Source: Acinetobacter lwoffii | Lineage (GTDB): Bacteria; Pseudomonadota; Gammaproteobacteria; Pseudomonadales; Moraxellaceae | DNA length: 64,000 nucleotides | Assembly (NCBI RefSeq): GCF_029024105.1 | Contig: NZ_CP118963.1 | Coordinates: 1,860,001-1,924,000, forward strand | Reading direction: 5' to 3' | Notes under the pieces: model-generated | The model's database searches: none | What the model was told of the DNA's origin: nothing | What the model saw: the letters and a program-made list of their open reading frames with translations, nothing else | In this document: positions 52,585 through 61,334 of the stretch, in pieces | Layout: each line of letters opens with the position of its first letter | Numbering within the stretch: the stretch's first letter is position 1 | Position numbers and translations under genes: made by a program

Positions 52585-52872
52585 GTAGTTCTGCAAAAAG
52601 CTAAATACTTTTATATCAAAAATTAAGCAGTTAATTCATTATTGAGCAAATAATGCTCTATTTAGACCAACATATAAAATTGATGAATACAATGGAACTG
52701 ATCCATATAACATTTAAATTATTCAATATGCAGATTGCATGCAATACCATGAAATTTGCTAAAGTTCTGCCCTTGCATGATCATTCGCTGGAGAATTTAA
52801 ATCCAGAACGCATTGATGTTCATCAACCATGACAGCAAAAATCTGGTACTAAAAAACCGCCCTTAAATTTCA
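52585..52872. other. Spacer between tRNA units
   Basis: Together with 52120-52425 this is A+T-rich sequence between the tRNA units with no gene, dyad or repeat recognised apart from the copied terminator edge. Confidence 0.4.
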
Positions 52873-52878
52873 GGCAAT

Positions 52879-52906
52879 AAAAAAGCAAGGCACTCGCCTT
52901 GCTTTA
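52879..52906 (-). terminator. Terminator of tRNA cassette C
   Basis: AGCAAGGC and GCCTTGCT arms with loop ACTC. The loop matches the CAG unit rather than cassette A. Confidence 0.88.
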
Positions 52907-52912
52907 ATATGA

Positions 52913-52997
52913 TGGTGGGGACGGAGAGACTCGAACTCTCACACCTCGCGGCGCTGGAACCTAAATCCAGTGCGTCTACCAATTTCGCCACGTCCCC
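52913..52997 (-). tRNA. tRNA-Leu (TAG)
   Basis: 85-nt class II tRNA identical by eye to the copies in cassette A; third gene of cassette C. Confidence 0.95.
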
Positions 52998-53036
52998 ATC
53001 AGGGTACCAACTTAGCGTTGGATTTCTTTCAAACTT

Positions 53037-53110
53037 TGGCAGAGGATCAAGGATTCGAACCTTGACGAACGGTTTTGGAGACCGTCATGCTACCATTACA
53101 CCAATCCTCT
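53037..53110 (-). tRNA. tRNA-Trp (CCA), atypical body
   Basis: 74-nt tRNA identical by eye to 51886-51959; second gene of cassette C. Confidence 0.88.
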
Positions 53111-53145
53111 ACTTCCACCCAATATCCAGTTACCCAAATATCGAT

Positions 53146-53230
53146 TGGTGGGGACGGAGAGACTCGAACTCTCACACCTCGCGGCGCTGGAACCTAAATC
53201 CAGTGCGTCTACCAATTTCGCCACGTCCCC
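53146..53230 (-). tRNA. tRNA-Leu (TAG)
   Basis: 85-nt class II tRNA, first gene of cassette C. Confidence 0.95.
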
Positions 53231-53243
53231 AATGGCTGTGTAT

Positions 53244-53270
53244 ATTATAGAGATCATTTCCAGCTGACAA
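53244..53270 (-). promoter_or_regulatory. Promoter of tRNA cassette C
   Basis: TTGTCA, 15 bp, TATAAT on the minus strand with the shared leader. The sequence upstream of the -10 differs from cassette A, so the duplication ends here. Confidence 0.7.
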
Positions 53271-53337
53271 GCCGTTTATCATAAAAAAACACTCGTTTGA
53301 TTAAATAAGAAACAATCCTAGTTTTATTGTATTTTTC

Positions 53338-54159
53338 TCATTCAATTTCAGTCATTAAGTAGTCTTTAACCGCTTGAAAATCGGCCAATCTATGCTGCTT
53401 CTGCTTACTTAACATTTCTTCTAATAAGCCTTGAAAAGCCTGTAAGTGCTGCGGTAACTCAACTTTCAGACGCTGACAATGCAAAAAGGCCCAATCCAGA
53501 TAATCTGTCGCCTGTAAACGCTGACCACTCAACCACTCATAAAAAATAACACCCAAAGCATAAACTTCACTTTGTAAGCTTTTAGCTTGGCCTTGAAACA
53601 GTTCAGGTGCCATATAACGCGGTGTCGCATTCAGTTCATGCAGGTCATTCTGATGGAGTATTTGGACATGCTCAAAATCAAGCAGGCAGACCCTGCCCTG
53701 ATTATTTACAAAATGTTCTTGCTTTAAATCGGCATGCAAATAACCCAATTCTTGCAGGCAGATTAAAGGCTCCACAGCTTGCAGCAAATGTTGCCGAATT
53801 TGCGTGATGGATTGCTGATGCGGCATGATCTGAAAATGCGCCGGCGCATCGACCAGAATTAAGGCCTGCTCAAATTGTTCATGATTGATCTTGAAAAGCT
53901 GTTGAATAATTTGATGTGGAAGGAAAAAATTTAGATCACCTGAGCTGGCATGAGCCTGATAAAAATCCAGCTCATGTTGCCAGCCTAGTTCAGCATGTGG
54001 AGATGATATTAAACTATCAGATCTATGCGATATCTGGGTTTTTAGCCAGAGCGCATTTCCCTTGGCATAATAAAGACGCCGACCAAAACCCAGACTACGG
54101 GCTTTGGTTCGTAGTTCAAAATCAGAAATATCGAGATGATCTAAATTAAGTCGTGGCAA
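53338..54159 (-). CDS. Protein kinase-like protein
   Basis: A 273-residue protein with an eroded kinase fold. A candidate beta-3 Lys is in NALWLKTQI, the catalytic loop is LHADLKQEHF (HxD kept; the usual Asn replaced by His), the Mg loop is LLDFEHV (DFE for DFG) and the APE motif is YMAPELF. It may phosphorylate a protein or small molecule, or be a pseudokinase. Its start overlaps the end of the patatin gene by 14 bp, so the two are co-translated. Confidence 0.8.
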   Translation of the reverse strand: MPRLNLDHLDISDFELRTKARSLGFGRRLYYAKGNALWLKTQISHRSDSLISSPHAELGWQHELDFYQAHASSGDLNFFLPHQIIQQLFKINHEQFEQALILVDAPAHFQIMPHQQSITQIRQHLLQAVEPLICLQELGYLHADLKQEHFVNNQGRVCLLDFEHVQILHQNDLHELNATPRYMAPELFQGQAKSLQSEVYALGVIFYEWLSGQRLQATDYLDWAFLHCQRLKVELPQHLQAFQGLLEEMLSKQKQHRLADFQAVKDYLMTEIE

Positions 54160-55657
54160 TGTATTCAGGTATTGGATTAAGTGTATGCTGATAATTTAGC
54201 AGCTCCAGACAATGCTGAATAGTTTTCCCGACCCGTTCCTGAGTCTCAATGAGGGAAATTTTCGGCCATGTGGCACGCTCGCCTTCACGCTGTAAAATTT
54301 TAAACAGATACGGCCGTGGATTCTGCAACATATAGCTATAGTGGCGCAGGCTATATTTACCGACAATATTCACATCACCATAATAACGCTGGTCAACTAC
54401 ACCATAGCCATGATCCAGCAGACGGCGTACAGGAGGTAAGCTTCCGGCATGCTCTCTGGCAAAATCCATCATGCCTTTGGTAATCACCGCGCCCTGACGG
54501 CGAACAATCCGTTGCGGCCAGCTCAAGGTACCTTTACGGAAACGTGAAATATCATCCTGCATGAATGGCACGATATGCGGGTTGGTCTGACTGGCAATGG
54601 TATAATTAATATTATACAGGCGTGCCATTTTCTCCTGCGGAAAATCACTGCGCACGCTGCCATCCACCCAGCGGGTTGAACCCATATAAGGCGTATATTG
54701 ACCATCATAGCGCTTACTGGTCAAACGAACCGGTGGAAACAGAACCGGCACCGCACAAGACGCCAGTACCGCACTCCAGACCAGCAAATCCGGAGAAGTA
54801 TAGGCATTTAAAATGCGTGCATCCTGTCCAGCATCATAAGGTGCAACCGCAATATTGATATGCAGACTTGAGGTTTTGAGTGCTTCTTCGAAGGTCAGAT
54901 CACCCAGATTTTCGACCAGAAATTTTTTTAGATATTTTACATCCGCCAGACCACCATTACCTTTCATCAATTCACTCATGGTGCGGAAATGAAAAGCCTC
55001 ATGAAAGAAATTATGGCCTTTCAAAATATCAATATATTGCGAAGGTTTGGATACACCTAACATGGCGGTCATGATGGCACCCGCACTTGAACCGGACATT
55101 ACCTTCGGCAACAAGTCCTGCTCCATTAAGGCTTTGCATACACCAGTATGAAACAGACCCAGCGTCGAACCACCGGAAAACATCAGGGCTGGCTGGCCAT
55201 AGGCGCGCTGACAATGCTGAAAATATTCGATTTTTTCTTCCATACTGAGACAGGTACAGTCTATTGAAGCAATATAGGCTAAGCCTTGGCTGACTTCTTC
55301 GACATAATCTTCAATAATTCTTTTAGTGCCCACATAGGCTTCGGTAAACAGTAGAGGATGGGCAATGTTGGCAATATCGTAGCTCAGGCCTTCGCGCAAA
55401 ATATACATCAGGTCACGGGTGCGCTTTTGTTGTCGATAGCGTCGTAATTTACCCAGACGATGTGCGATCACTTCTGCATCAAAGTAGGGTGAACTGTTAT
55501 CAAATTTCCATTCCTGTGCACCTGATTCTTCATCTATTTTCAGGGCAATATATTTCCATTCCTCATAGGACTCAGCCTGTTGCAGCTGCTGCTTGAGCTT
55601 TTTAATACGATAGGCCTGATGTGGATTAATATCCTGAGTAAAATCTTTAAACAGCAT
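54146..55657 (-). CDS. Patatin-like phospholipase with DUF3336 domain
   Basis: A 503-residue protein. The N-terminal ~150 residues are a DUF3336-type helical region (YEEWKYIALKIDEESGAQEW). The patatin core follows: oxyanion motif GGSTLGLFHTG, nucleophile GSSAGAIM (GxSxG) near residue 190 and the dyad Asp in WVDGSVRSDFP. Relatives include yeast TGL lipases. It probably hydrolyses acylglycerols or phospholipids at the membrane. Confidence 0.9.
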   Translation of the reverse strand: MLFKDFTQDINPHQAYRIKKLKQQLQQAESYEEWKYIALKIDEESGAQEWKFDNSSPYFDAEVIAHRLGKLRRYRQQKRTRDLMYILREGLSYDIANIAHPLLFTEAYVGTKRIIEDYVEEVSQGLAYIASIDCTCLSMEEKIEYFQHCQRAYGQPALMFSGGSTLGLFHTGVCKALMEQDLLPKVMSGSSAGAIMTAMLGVSKPSQYIDILKGHNFFHEAFHFRTMSELMKGNGGLADVKYLKKFLVENLGDLTFEEALKTSSLHINIAVAPYDAGQDARILNAYTSPDLLVWSAVLASCAVPVLFPPVRLTSKRYDGQYTPYMGSTRWVDGSVRSDFPQEKMARLYNINYTIASQTNPHIVPFMQDDISRFRKGTLSWPQRIVRRQGAVITKGMMDFAREHAGSLPPVRRLLDHGYGVVDQRYYGDVNIVGKYSLRHYSYMLQNPRPYLFKILQREGERATWPKISLIETQERVGKTIQHCLELLNYQHTLNPIPEYIATT

Positions 55658-55845
55658 CTGCCTTTTCCCTATATTTATTCTTGATACAGCTCGTACCCAG
55701 AGCCAGAAAATGTGTACAAATTTTCTATCCTCTACAATAACGAAAATTCTCTACTTTAAGCAAATTATCATACTTTTCTGGCTTTGACTGTGAATTTTGC
55801 AATGGTACTATCTTAGCCATAATTTTAAATCTGTAATGTTAAATC

Positions 55846-56718
55846 ATGGCGAAAATTGAGTTACCTGACCATATTTTAAATGCCCTTTCGACTGTTCTGC
55901 AGCAACTTCAGCAAAGTCTGCCCGAACTAAAACAAATTCCTGATTTGTCTGCTCATGCCTATAAGTGGCAACAGGGTGAACTCAAACCTATTCATCAGCT
56001 TAGACAGATGGAACTGGCCGATTTAAAAGGGATTGAGCGACAAAAAGAAAAAGTCATCCAGAACACGTTGCAGTTTTTAAACGGCTTACCTGCCAATGAT
56101 GTCTTACTGACCGGTTCACGCGGTACGGGTAAATCCTCCATTGTTCGTGCCCTACTCACCGAGTATGCAGATCAAGGGTTACGATTAATTGAAATCGAAC
56201 GGGATGATTTATCCGATCTGCCTCAAATTCAGCAACTCATTGCAGAGCGTCCAGAGAAGTTCATTGTCTACTGTGATGATCTGGCCTTTAATGCCGAAGA
56301 TGAAAATTATCGCAGTTTAAAGAGTGTTCTGGATGGTTCTTTACAGTCCGGTTCCAGCAATTTTGTGATTTATGCGACCAGTAACCGTCGTCATTTATTA
56401 CCCGAATTCATGCATGAAAATACGCCCGTTACCCGAGTTGATGTGCCGCAATATACTGAATTACATCCTCAGGAAGCGATTGAAGAAAAAATTTCACTGT
56501 CTGACCGCTTTGGTTTATGGCTGTCTTTCTATCCAATGGATCAGAACCTGTATTTGGAAATTGTCGAACATTACCTCAAAAAGGCAGGCATGGAACTCAC
56601 GCCAGAAACCCGTGCTGAAGCCCTACGCTGGTGTCAGGCACGCGGTCAACGTTCAGGACGTGCTGCCTATCAGTTTTCCAAGCACTGGATTGGTTCAACC
56701 CAACTAAATGCCTCTTAA
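55846..56718 (+). CDS. DUF815 family AAA+ ATPase
   Basis: A 290-residue protein with Walker A GSRGTGKSS near residue 91, Walker B FIVYCDDLAF near 145 and sensor 1 VIYATSNRRHLLP. The C-terminal ARGQRSGRAAYQF segment is typical of DUF815. Function unknown. Confidence 0.9.
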   Translation: MAKIELPDHILNALSTVLQQLQQSLPELKQIPDLSAHAYKWQQGELKPIHQLRQMELADLKGIERQKEKVIQNTLQFLNGLPANDVLLTGSRGTGKSSIVRALLTEYADQGLRLIEIERDDLSDLPQIQQLIAERPEKFIVYCDDLAFNAEDENYRSLKSVLDGSLQSGSSNFVIYATSNRRHLLPEFMHENTPVTRVDVPQYTELHPQEAIEEKISLSDRFGLWLSFYPMDQNLYLEIVEHYLKKAGMELTPETRAEALRWCQARGQRSGRAAYQFSKHWIGSTQLNAS

Positions 56719-56724
56719 CAACTT

Positions 56725-56752
56725 AAAAGCGACCGGTTCAGGTCGCTTTTTT
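56725..56752 (+). terminator. Terminator after DUF815 gene
   Basis: AAAAGCGACC and GGTCGCTTTT enclose GGTTCA. It separates the DUF815 gene from the next gene and argues against an upstream start for that gene. Confidence 0.88.
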
Positions 56753-56800
56753 CATATAAATCATTTATATAATGATGATACTCAAAAGAAAATTAAAATT

Positions 56801-57121
56801 ATGGATGTCGGCGCAGTTCTCATTCAACTTAAGCCCTTACACATGCAGCAAGTTCATGACTGGCAGCGTACTTTGAAAGCACGTCAAGACGAAGTAATTG
56901 AAACGCTTAAGGCTGAACAGGTTCATGTCGAGTCTTGGTTTTATCTGCAACTTCATGGTCAGGACTATTTGATTGCATATATGCGCGCCGACAATATTCA
57001 AAAAGCGCAAAATATTGCAAAACTCAGTACTTTCCCAATTGACCAAGTGCATAAACAGTTTAAAACTTCATGGCAAGCGGTTTATCCCGCCGAATTGTTA
57101 TTGGATGCTACAGTTACCTGA
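56801..57121 (+). CDS. DUF6176-like small protein
   Basis: A 106-residue protein starting at ATG 56801 (MDVGAVLIQLKPLHMQQVHD). An earlier in-frame ATG at 56708 lies before a terminator hairpin and is not credible. The pattern IQLKP...VHDWQRTLKARQDEVIETLKAE...VESWFYLQ...DYLIAYMRADN fits the DUF6176 ferredoxin-like fold. Function unknown. Confidence 0.75.
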   Translation: MDVGAVLIQLKPLHMQQVHDWQRTLKARQDEVIETLKAEQVHVESWFYLQLHGQDYLIAYMRADNIQKAQNIAKLSTFPIDQVHKQFKTSWQAVYPAELLLDATVT

Positions 57122-57180
57122 TTTATTAGCACGGCTATTCAAAATAGTTTTGTAATAAAGACTTCTCCCCAATCAATAAT

Positions 57181-57211
57181 AAAAAAAGCCCTGGAAATAC
57201 AGGGCTTTTTT
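57181..57211. terminator. Bidirectional terminator
   Basis: AAAAAAGCCCTG and CAGGGCTTTTTT enclose GAAATA, between convergent genes. Confidence 0.9.
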
Positions 57212-57222
57212 GACATCTCGAA

Positions 57223-58269
57223 TTATTGTTTATCACCGATAATGGTAGACCATAGCAGGTCATCAATTTCACTGCCATTGAAATAAACAGTAGCCTTCAA
57301 TGATTCAGGCTGGTTCTGTTTGACTTCAATCACCTGATCATCGCTGTCCTTAATTCTAAGCACGCCCTCTTTTGGCAAATGCTTATAGTTATTTAATACG
57401 GTTTCATCCATTTTAAATGGTGTCGTGGTATTAAAATCAAAACTGTAACGATAATCTGCCAGATCAGGCTGACCGATAATCGTACCACGACTGGTTAAGG
57501 TACGAATCCCATTACTGCCACTGCCATAATCATCAACCAAGCTGTAATTATAATTACGCACCTGCAGATATTCTTTGCTCTTTGTATCAAATGCGATTCC
57601 AGAAGTACCTGCCTGACCGGTCTCGGCGATACGCTGGAATTCCAACTGATCGATTTGATAAGATTCGGATTGCCCCATGTTATTTTTGGTTTTACGATGC
57701 ACAATTGTGCCAGAAATCAGGTAGTCGTCCTTGAGATTAAAATCTACATTTGAACCATAACGGACATTGCTAAAGCTTAAAGTCGTCGTGTCACCATTCA
57801 CCGTCTGAGTAATGTTTGAGCCTTTACGGTAAATTTTATCCAGAATAATACAGTTATCTTTATCTATTTTTAATTTCAGGGTTTTGACCGAACCAGTGGT
57901 ATTGACTTCCGAACAGATCAGATTTGGATATTTAATACTATTGATGCCCAAATTATAAATTTTGATAATACGTGCAGTACGCCCATAAGGATAATCTGCG
58001 AATACTTCTCCAATCATGTGACCTAGAGCAACATTATAGTCGGTATCATTACTGGTATTTCCGGAAATTTTATCGCGAATTTTCTTTACAATATCCTGAT
58101 CTTCAAACGGGACAAACTCCTCTGAAAGCTCAGGGGAAATACTTTCCGTAGGAACATTTGGAGGTGTAGTGACAGTAGGACTGTCTGAGCTACTTCCCCC
58201 ACCACCGCCACAGGCACTCATTAAACCCGAAACAAGAGCAAGTCCAAAGATAGAAATCTGCTTTTTCAT
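57223..58269 (-). CDS. Hypothetical lipoprotein with Gly/Ser linker
   Basis: A 348-residue protein. The lipoprotein signal MKKQISIFGLALVSGLMSAC is followed directly by GGGGGSSSDSP, a flexible linker often seen in surface-exposed lipoproteins. The mature part is beta-rich with many Asn, Tyr and Asp residues. No family recognised. The long A+T-rich region upstream holds its promoter. Confidence 0.75.
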   Translation of the reverse strand: MKKQISIFGLALVSGLMSACGGGGGSSSDSPTVTTPPNVPTESISPELSEEFVPFEDQDIVKKIRDKISGNTSNDTDYNVALGHMIGEVFADYPYGRTARIIKIYNLGINSIKYPNLICSEVNTTGSVKTLKLKIDKDNCIILDKIYRKGSNITQTVNGDTTTLSFSNVRYGSNVDFNLKDDYLISGTIVHRKTKNNMGQSESYQIDQLEFQRIAETGQAGTSGIAFDTKSKEYLQVRNYNYSLVDDYGSGSNGIRTLTSRGTIIGQPDLADYRYSFDFNTTTPFKMDETVLNNYKHLPKEGVLRIKDSDDQVIEVKQNQPESLKATVYFNGSEIDDLLWSTIIGDKQ

Positions 58270-58757
58270 AAAATTTATTCCCTAAAATTTCTTTGCATTT
58301 TTATTTGGTGATCACTAAAGATTGGCCTTCTCGAAACTGAACAGCTCAAATGCTATTTCTGCCGGTGATATTTTTTCTTGGCAGCCAGCTTTATCCTTCG
58401 ATATCGCTTTATCTTTAAACAAAGAAATTTTTGGTTCTGTAATTTTAATGTATATTTCAAACAACAATTATCATAAGAAATGAAGTGCTTATGTGAATCT
58501 TGTTCCTTACCAGTGTCACTTTTCAATACAATTAAAGCGCATTTAATTAAATCAATTTACTTTGCAACAAAGCTTATAAAATTTGTAATTGTTAAGTTAA
58601 AGATGGATTGAATTTTCTTTTTATGGAGAATCATGTTCAACTTTTATACAGAGCCATGAAAGAGAATATTGAAAGATAGGATGACTTTAGAGCATATAAA
58701 ATGATCATTTTCATGATATGAAATACTTAATTATTTACAGAAGATTTAAAGCGTCGA
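58270..58757. other. Gene-free A+T-rich stretch
   Basis: 488 bp between the lipoprotein gene start and the 3' end of the diguanylate cyclase gene. No gene, strong hairpin, repeat or XerC/XerD-like site was seen. Confidence 0.5.
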
Positions 58758-59717
58758 TTATTTTAGATTGGTCACGGATTCACTGAATTTTTTCCGACGC
58801 TTATATTCAAACATGTTCTGATCCGCTTGTGCGAGCGCTGCAAATAAACCATGACCAGGATGACGCATCGCCATACCAATCGCTGCGCCAATGTTTGCTG
58901 CTGCAAAGGCATTAATTAAACGATCCACTAAACTTTCAGTACCCGTTTCATCATTTTCCACGCTAAGAATCACAAACTCATCACCACCCAAACGAGCAAC
59001 AATATCATTGATCCGTACATTATCTCGTAATATTTGCGCTGCATTTTGAATCAGTTTGTCACCTTCATCATGACCTAAATTATCATTCACTTTTTTTAGG
59101 TCATTCAGGTCAATAAATAATACAGCGGCGGGATGACCATATTGCTTGCAACGCTCTTCTTCTGCTCGCAGCAGTTTTTCCCAAGCGCGACGATTATATA
59201 GCCCGGTCAATTCATCTTTACTGGCTTCTTCCTGCAATAATTCATGCTGTCTCATCTGCTCACTCTGACGTAATTCTGCCTGCAAGATCGAACTGAGTAA
59301 TTGTCCCAACAACTCGACCAGTTGTATATCTTGCACAATAGCTTCTGATTTGGTTTCTGGATCAATCGCACAGAGCGTTCCAAACAAACTGCCATCTTCT
59401 TTAAGGAGTGGCTGACCAATATAAGATTTTATACAGACCTGCTGATTAATCGGCGCTGTGGCGTATAAAGGAATTTCTTCAGAGCGGGGGGCAATTCTCG
59501 GGGCCTTACCTGCGACCATATGAGAACAAAAAGAATCAGCCCACTGAAACACTTGACCGGGTCGTATATCATAACCATGATCTTCACTTTGCAGCACAAT
59601 CCAGTCTTGGCCTTCTACCCGGGTGATCATCCATAAATTAAAGCCAAAATGCTGATGCAGAAACTTTAATACTGCCTCTCCAGCATCCTGAAAACTTTTG
59701 AAATTTATATTTTCCAT
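58758..59717 (-). CDS. GAF-GGDEF diguanylate cyclase
   Basis: About 319 residues if started at ATG 59717 (MENINFKSFQDAG), which has AGAGG 9 nt upstream; an ATG at 59756 adds 13 residues with a poorer site. The N-terminal ~150 residues form a GAF domain (IGQPLLKEDGSLFGTLCAID). The GGDEF motif is intact (LGGDEFVIL) with an I-site RIND five residues before it, so it should make c-di-GMP and be product-inhibited. No EAL domain is present. Confidence 0.9.
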   Translation of the reverse strand: MENINFKSFQDAGEAVLKFLHQHFGFNLWMITRVEGQDWIVLQSEDHGYDIRPGQVFQWADSFCSHMVAGKAPRIAPRSEEIPLYATAPINQQVCIKSYIGQPLLKEDGSLFGTLCAIDPETKSEAIVQDIQLVELLGQLLSSILQAELRQSEQMRQHELLQEEASKDELTGLYNRRAWEKLLRAEEERCKQYGHPAAVLFIDLNDLKKVNDNLGHDEGDKLIQNAAQILRDNVRINDIVARLGGDEFVILSVENDETGTESLVDRLINAFAAANIGAAIGMAMRHPGHGLFAALAQADQNMFEYKRRKKFSESVTNLK

Positions 59718-59884
59718 TCGAGATTGCCTCTGCTGCAAACCTGTAAAAATATGCATGATATCAACTTAAGCTATTAAACTATTTTTCCAGTTTCAATAGA
59801 ATATAAGAGTTCTAAATACAGCTATAAAACTATATATTTACAACATACCGTTGCTATAAGTTTTCATTTAAAAATTCACAATAA

Positions 59885-59906
59885 AAAAGAGGCCTAAGCC
59901 TCTTTT
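59885..59906 (-). terminator. tsaD terminator
   Basis: GAGGC and GCCTC arms with CTAA loop and A/T tracts, 15 bp after the tsaD stop codon. Confidence 0.8.
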
Positions 59907-59921
59907 CTTCAAGCCTGAAAT

Positions 59922-60938
59922 CTATGCCTCAGTCGGATTAGTCAGTTCCGTCATTGGCCAACGTGGAGTTGTCGTCACAGCCAAGCCATCATGCTGTCCT
60001 GCTTTGAGACGCTGATAGCCCGCAAAAGCAATCATGGCACCATTGTCTGTACAGAGTGCAGGTTCAGCATAATAAACAGATGCACGAATCTTGGCTAAAT
60101 CTGCTTCTAAACGCTCACGTAAACGCTTGTTGGCACTAACACCGCCCGCAATCACCAGACGTTTAAGCCCAGTTTGCTTCAGTGCTTTTACCGACTTTTT
60201 CACCAAAGTATCAACAATGGCTTCCTGAAAACTGGCAGCGATATCGGCATCACGATTTTCATCACCAAGTTTTTTCATCTGTACAGAAACAGCTGTTTTT
60301 AAACCACTGAATGAAAATTCTAGGCCTTGATGCAGCATTGGACGCGGGAATGCAAAGGCATTCGGGTCACCCTGCTCCGCCAGTTTGGAGATATTTGGAC
60401 CACCTGGATACGGCAGACCCATCATCTTCGCGACTTTATCAAATGCTTCGCCTGCCGCATCATCAATGGATTCACCCAAGAGTTCATACTGGCCAATGCC
60501 ATAAGCAGCCATGAGCTGAGAATGTCCACCCGATACCAATAATGCAACAAATGGAAACTCAGGCGGAGTTTCTGACAATAAAGGTGCCAGCATATGACCT
60601 TCCATATGATGCACACCAATTGCGGGTTTATTCAGCGCAAAGGCCAAAGTACGACCAAACAATGCACCGGTCATGAGTGCGCCCATCAGACCCGGGCCAC
60701 GGGTATATGCGACTGCATCAATTTCTGATTTTTTCACGCCGCTCTGTTCAAGCAGCTCATTGATGAGTGGAATCAGTTTACGCACATGATCACGTGACGC
60801 CAGCTCTGGAACTACACCGCCATATTCTGCATGCAGTTTAATCTGGCTATAAAGCACCTGTCCGCGCAAACCCAACTCGCTGTCATACAGCGCAAGTCCT
60901 GTTTCATCACACGACGTTTCCAAGCCTAAAACGATCAT
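59922..60938 (-). CDS. tsaD: tRNA N6-adenosine threonylcarbamoyltransferase TsaD
   Basis: A 338-residue enzyme that attaches threonylcarbamoyl to A37 of ANN-decoding tRNAs with TsaB and TsaE. Start at ATG 60938 gives the usual beginning MIVLGLETSCDETGLALYD; an upstream in-frame codon at 61028 is not credible. The metal motif HMEGH is near residue 111, followed by VSGGHSQL, GESIDDAAGEAFDKVAKMMGLPYPGG and VAGGVSAN. Confidence 0.96.
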   Translation of the reverse strand: MIVLGLETSCDETGLALYDSELGLRGQVLYSQIKLHAEYGGVVPELASRDHVRKLIPLINELLEQSGVKKSEIDAVAYTRGPGLMGALMTGALFGRTLAFALNKPAIGVHHMEGHMLAPLLSETPPEFPFVALLVSGGHSQLMAAYGIGQYELLGESIDDAAGEAFDKVAKMMGLPYPGGPNISKLAEQGDPNAFAFPRPMLHQGLEFSFSGLKTAVSVQMKKLGDENRDADIAASFQEAIVDTLVKKSVKALKQTGLKRLVIAGGVSANKRLRERLEADLAKIRASVYYAEPALCTDNGAMIAFAGYQRLKAGQHDGLAVTTTPRWPMTELTNPTEA

Positions 60939-60978
60939 TAAACTGCCTATAACCTGTATCAATTCTATTGCAGCAACT

Positions 60979-61016
60979 ATTATAGACTTGTGGTATGAGA
61001 TGTAAATGAGTAAAAT
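60979..61016. promoter_or_regulatory. Overlapping divergent promoters of tsaD and rpsU
   Basis: Minus strand: -35 TTTACA (61001-61006), 16 bp, -10 TATAAT (60979-60984), for tsaD. Plus strand: -35 TTGTGG (60988-60993), 17 bp, -10 TAAAAT (61011-61016), for rpsU. The two footprints interlock, so polymerase binding at one should exclude the other. Confidence 0.6.
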
Positions 61017-61085
61017 ACTGACCTTCACTTGTGATTGAGGGCAATTCAGCCCGAGATCTTACCCTAACTGATATGAGGATTCTTC

Positions 61086-61301
61086 ATGCCACAAGTTAAA
61101 TTGAAAGAAGGCGAACCAGTAGACGTAGCTATCCGTCGTTTCAAACGTTCATGCGAAAAAGCGGGTGTTCTTGCTGACGTACGTAAGCGTGAATTCTACG
61201 AGAAACCAACTCAAGAACGTAAGCGCAAAAAAGCTGCTGCTGTTAAACGCTACCAAAAGAAATTGGCGCGTGAATCAGTACGTACAACTCGCCTTTACTA
61301 A
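61086..61301 (+). CDS. rpsU: 30S ribosomal protein S21
   Basis: A 71-residue basic protein, PQVKLKEGEPVDVAIRRFKR, matching bS21 in full. It helps the 30S subunit bind mRNA. Shine-Dalgarno GAGGA lies upstream. A short hairpin GGGC/GCCC (61039-61052) is in its leader. It is followed by yqeY instead of dnaG-rpoD as in E. coli. Confidence 0.97.
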   Translation: MPQVKLKEGEPVDVAIRRFKRSCEKAGVLADVRKREFYEKPTQERKRKKAAAVKRYQKKLARESVRTTRLY

Positions 61302-61334
61302 GATTAATTTGTGATTGATTGCCTGGAATAAATA

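Larger units (their letters stand above)
52873..53253 (-). repeat. tRNA cassette copy C (duplicated unit)
   Basis: Second copy of the 381-bp unit at 51722-52102. The tRNA sequences are identical by eye; the few differences lie in the terminator loop and the spacers. Confidence 0.9.

Noticed and set aside
51743..53250. Two near-identical ~115-codon frames across the tRNA arrays
   Set aside because: They read through tRNA genes on the opposite strand; their similarity comes from the tRNA duplication, not from a protein.
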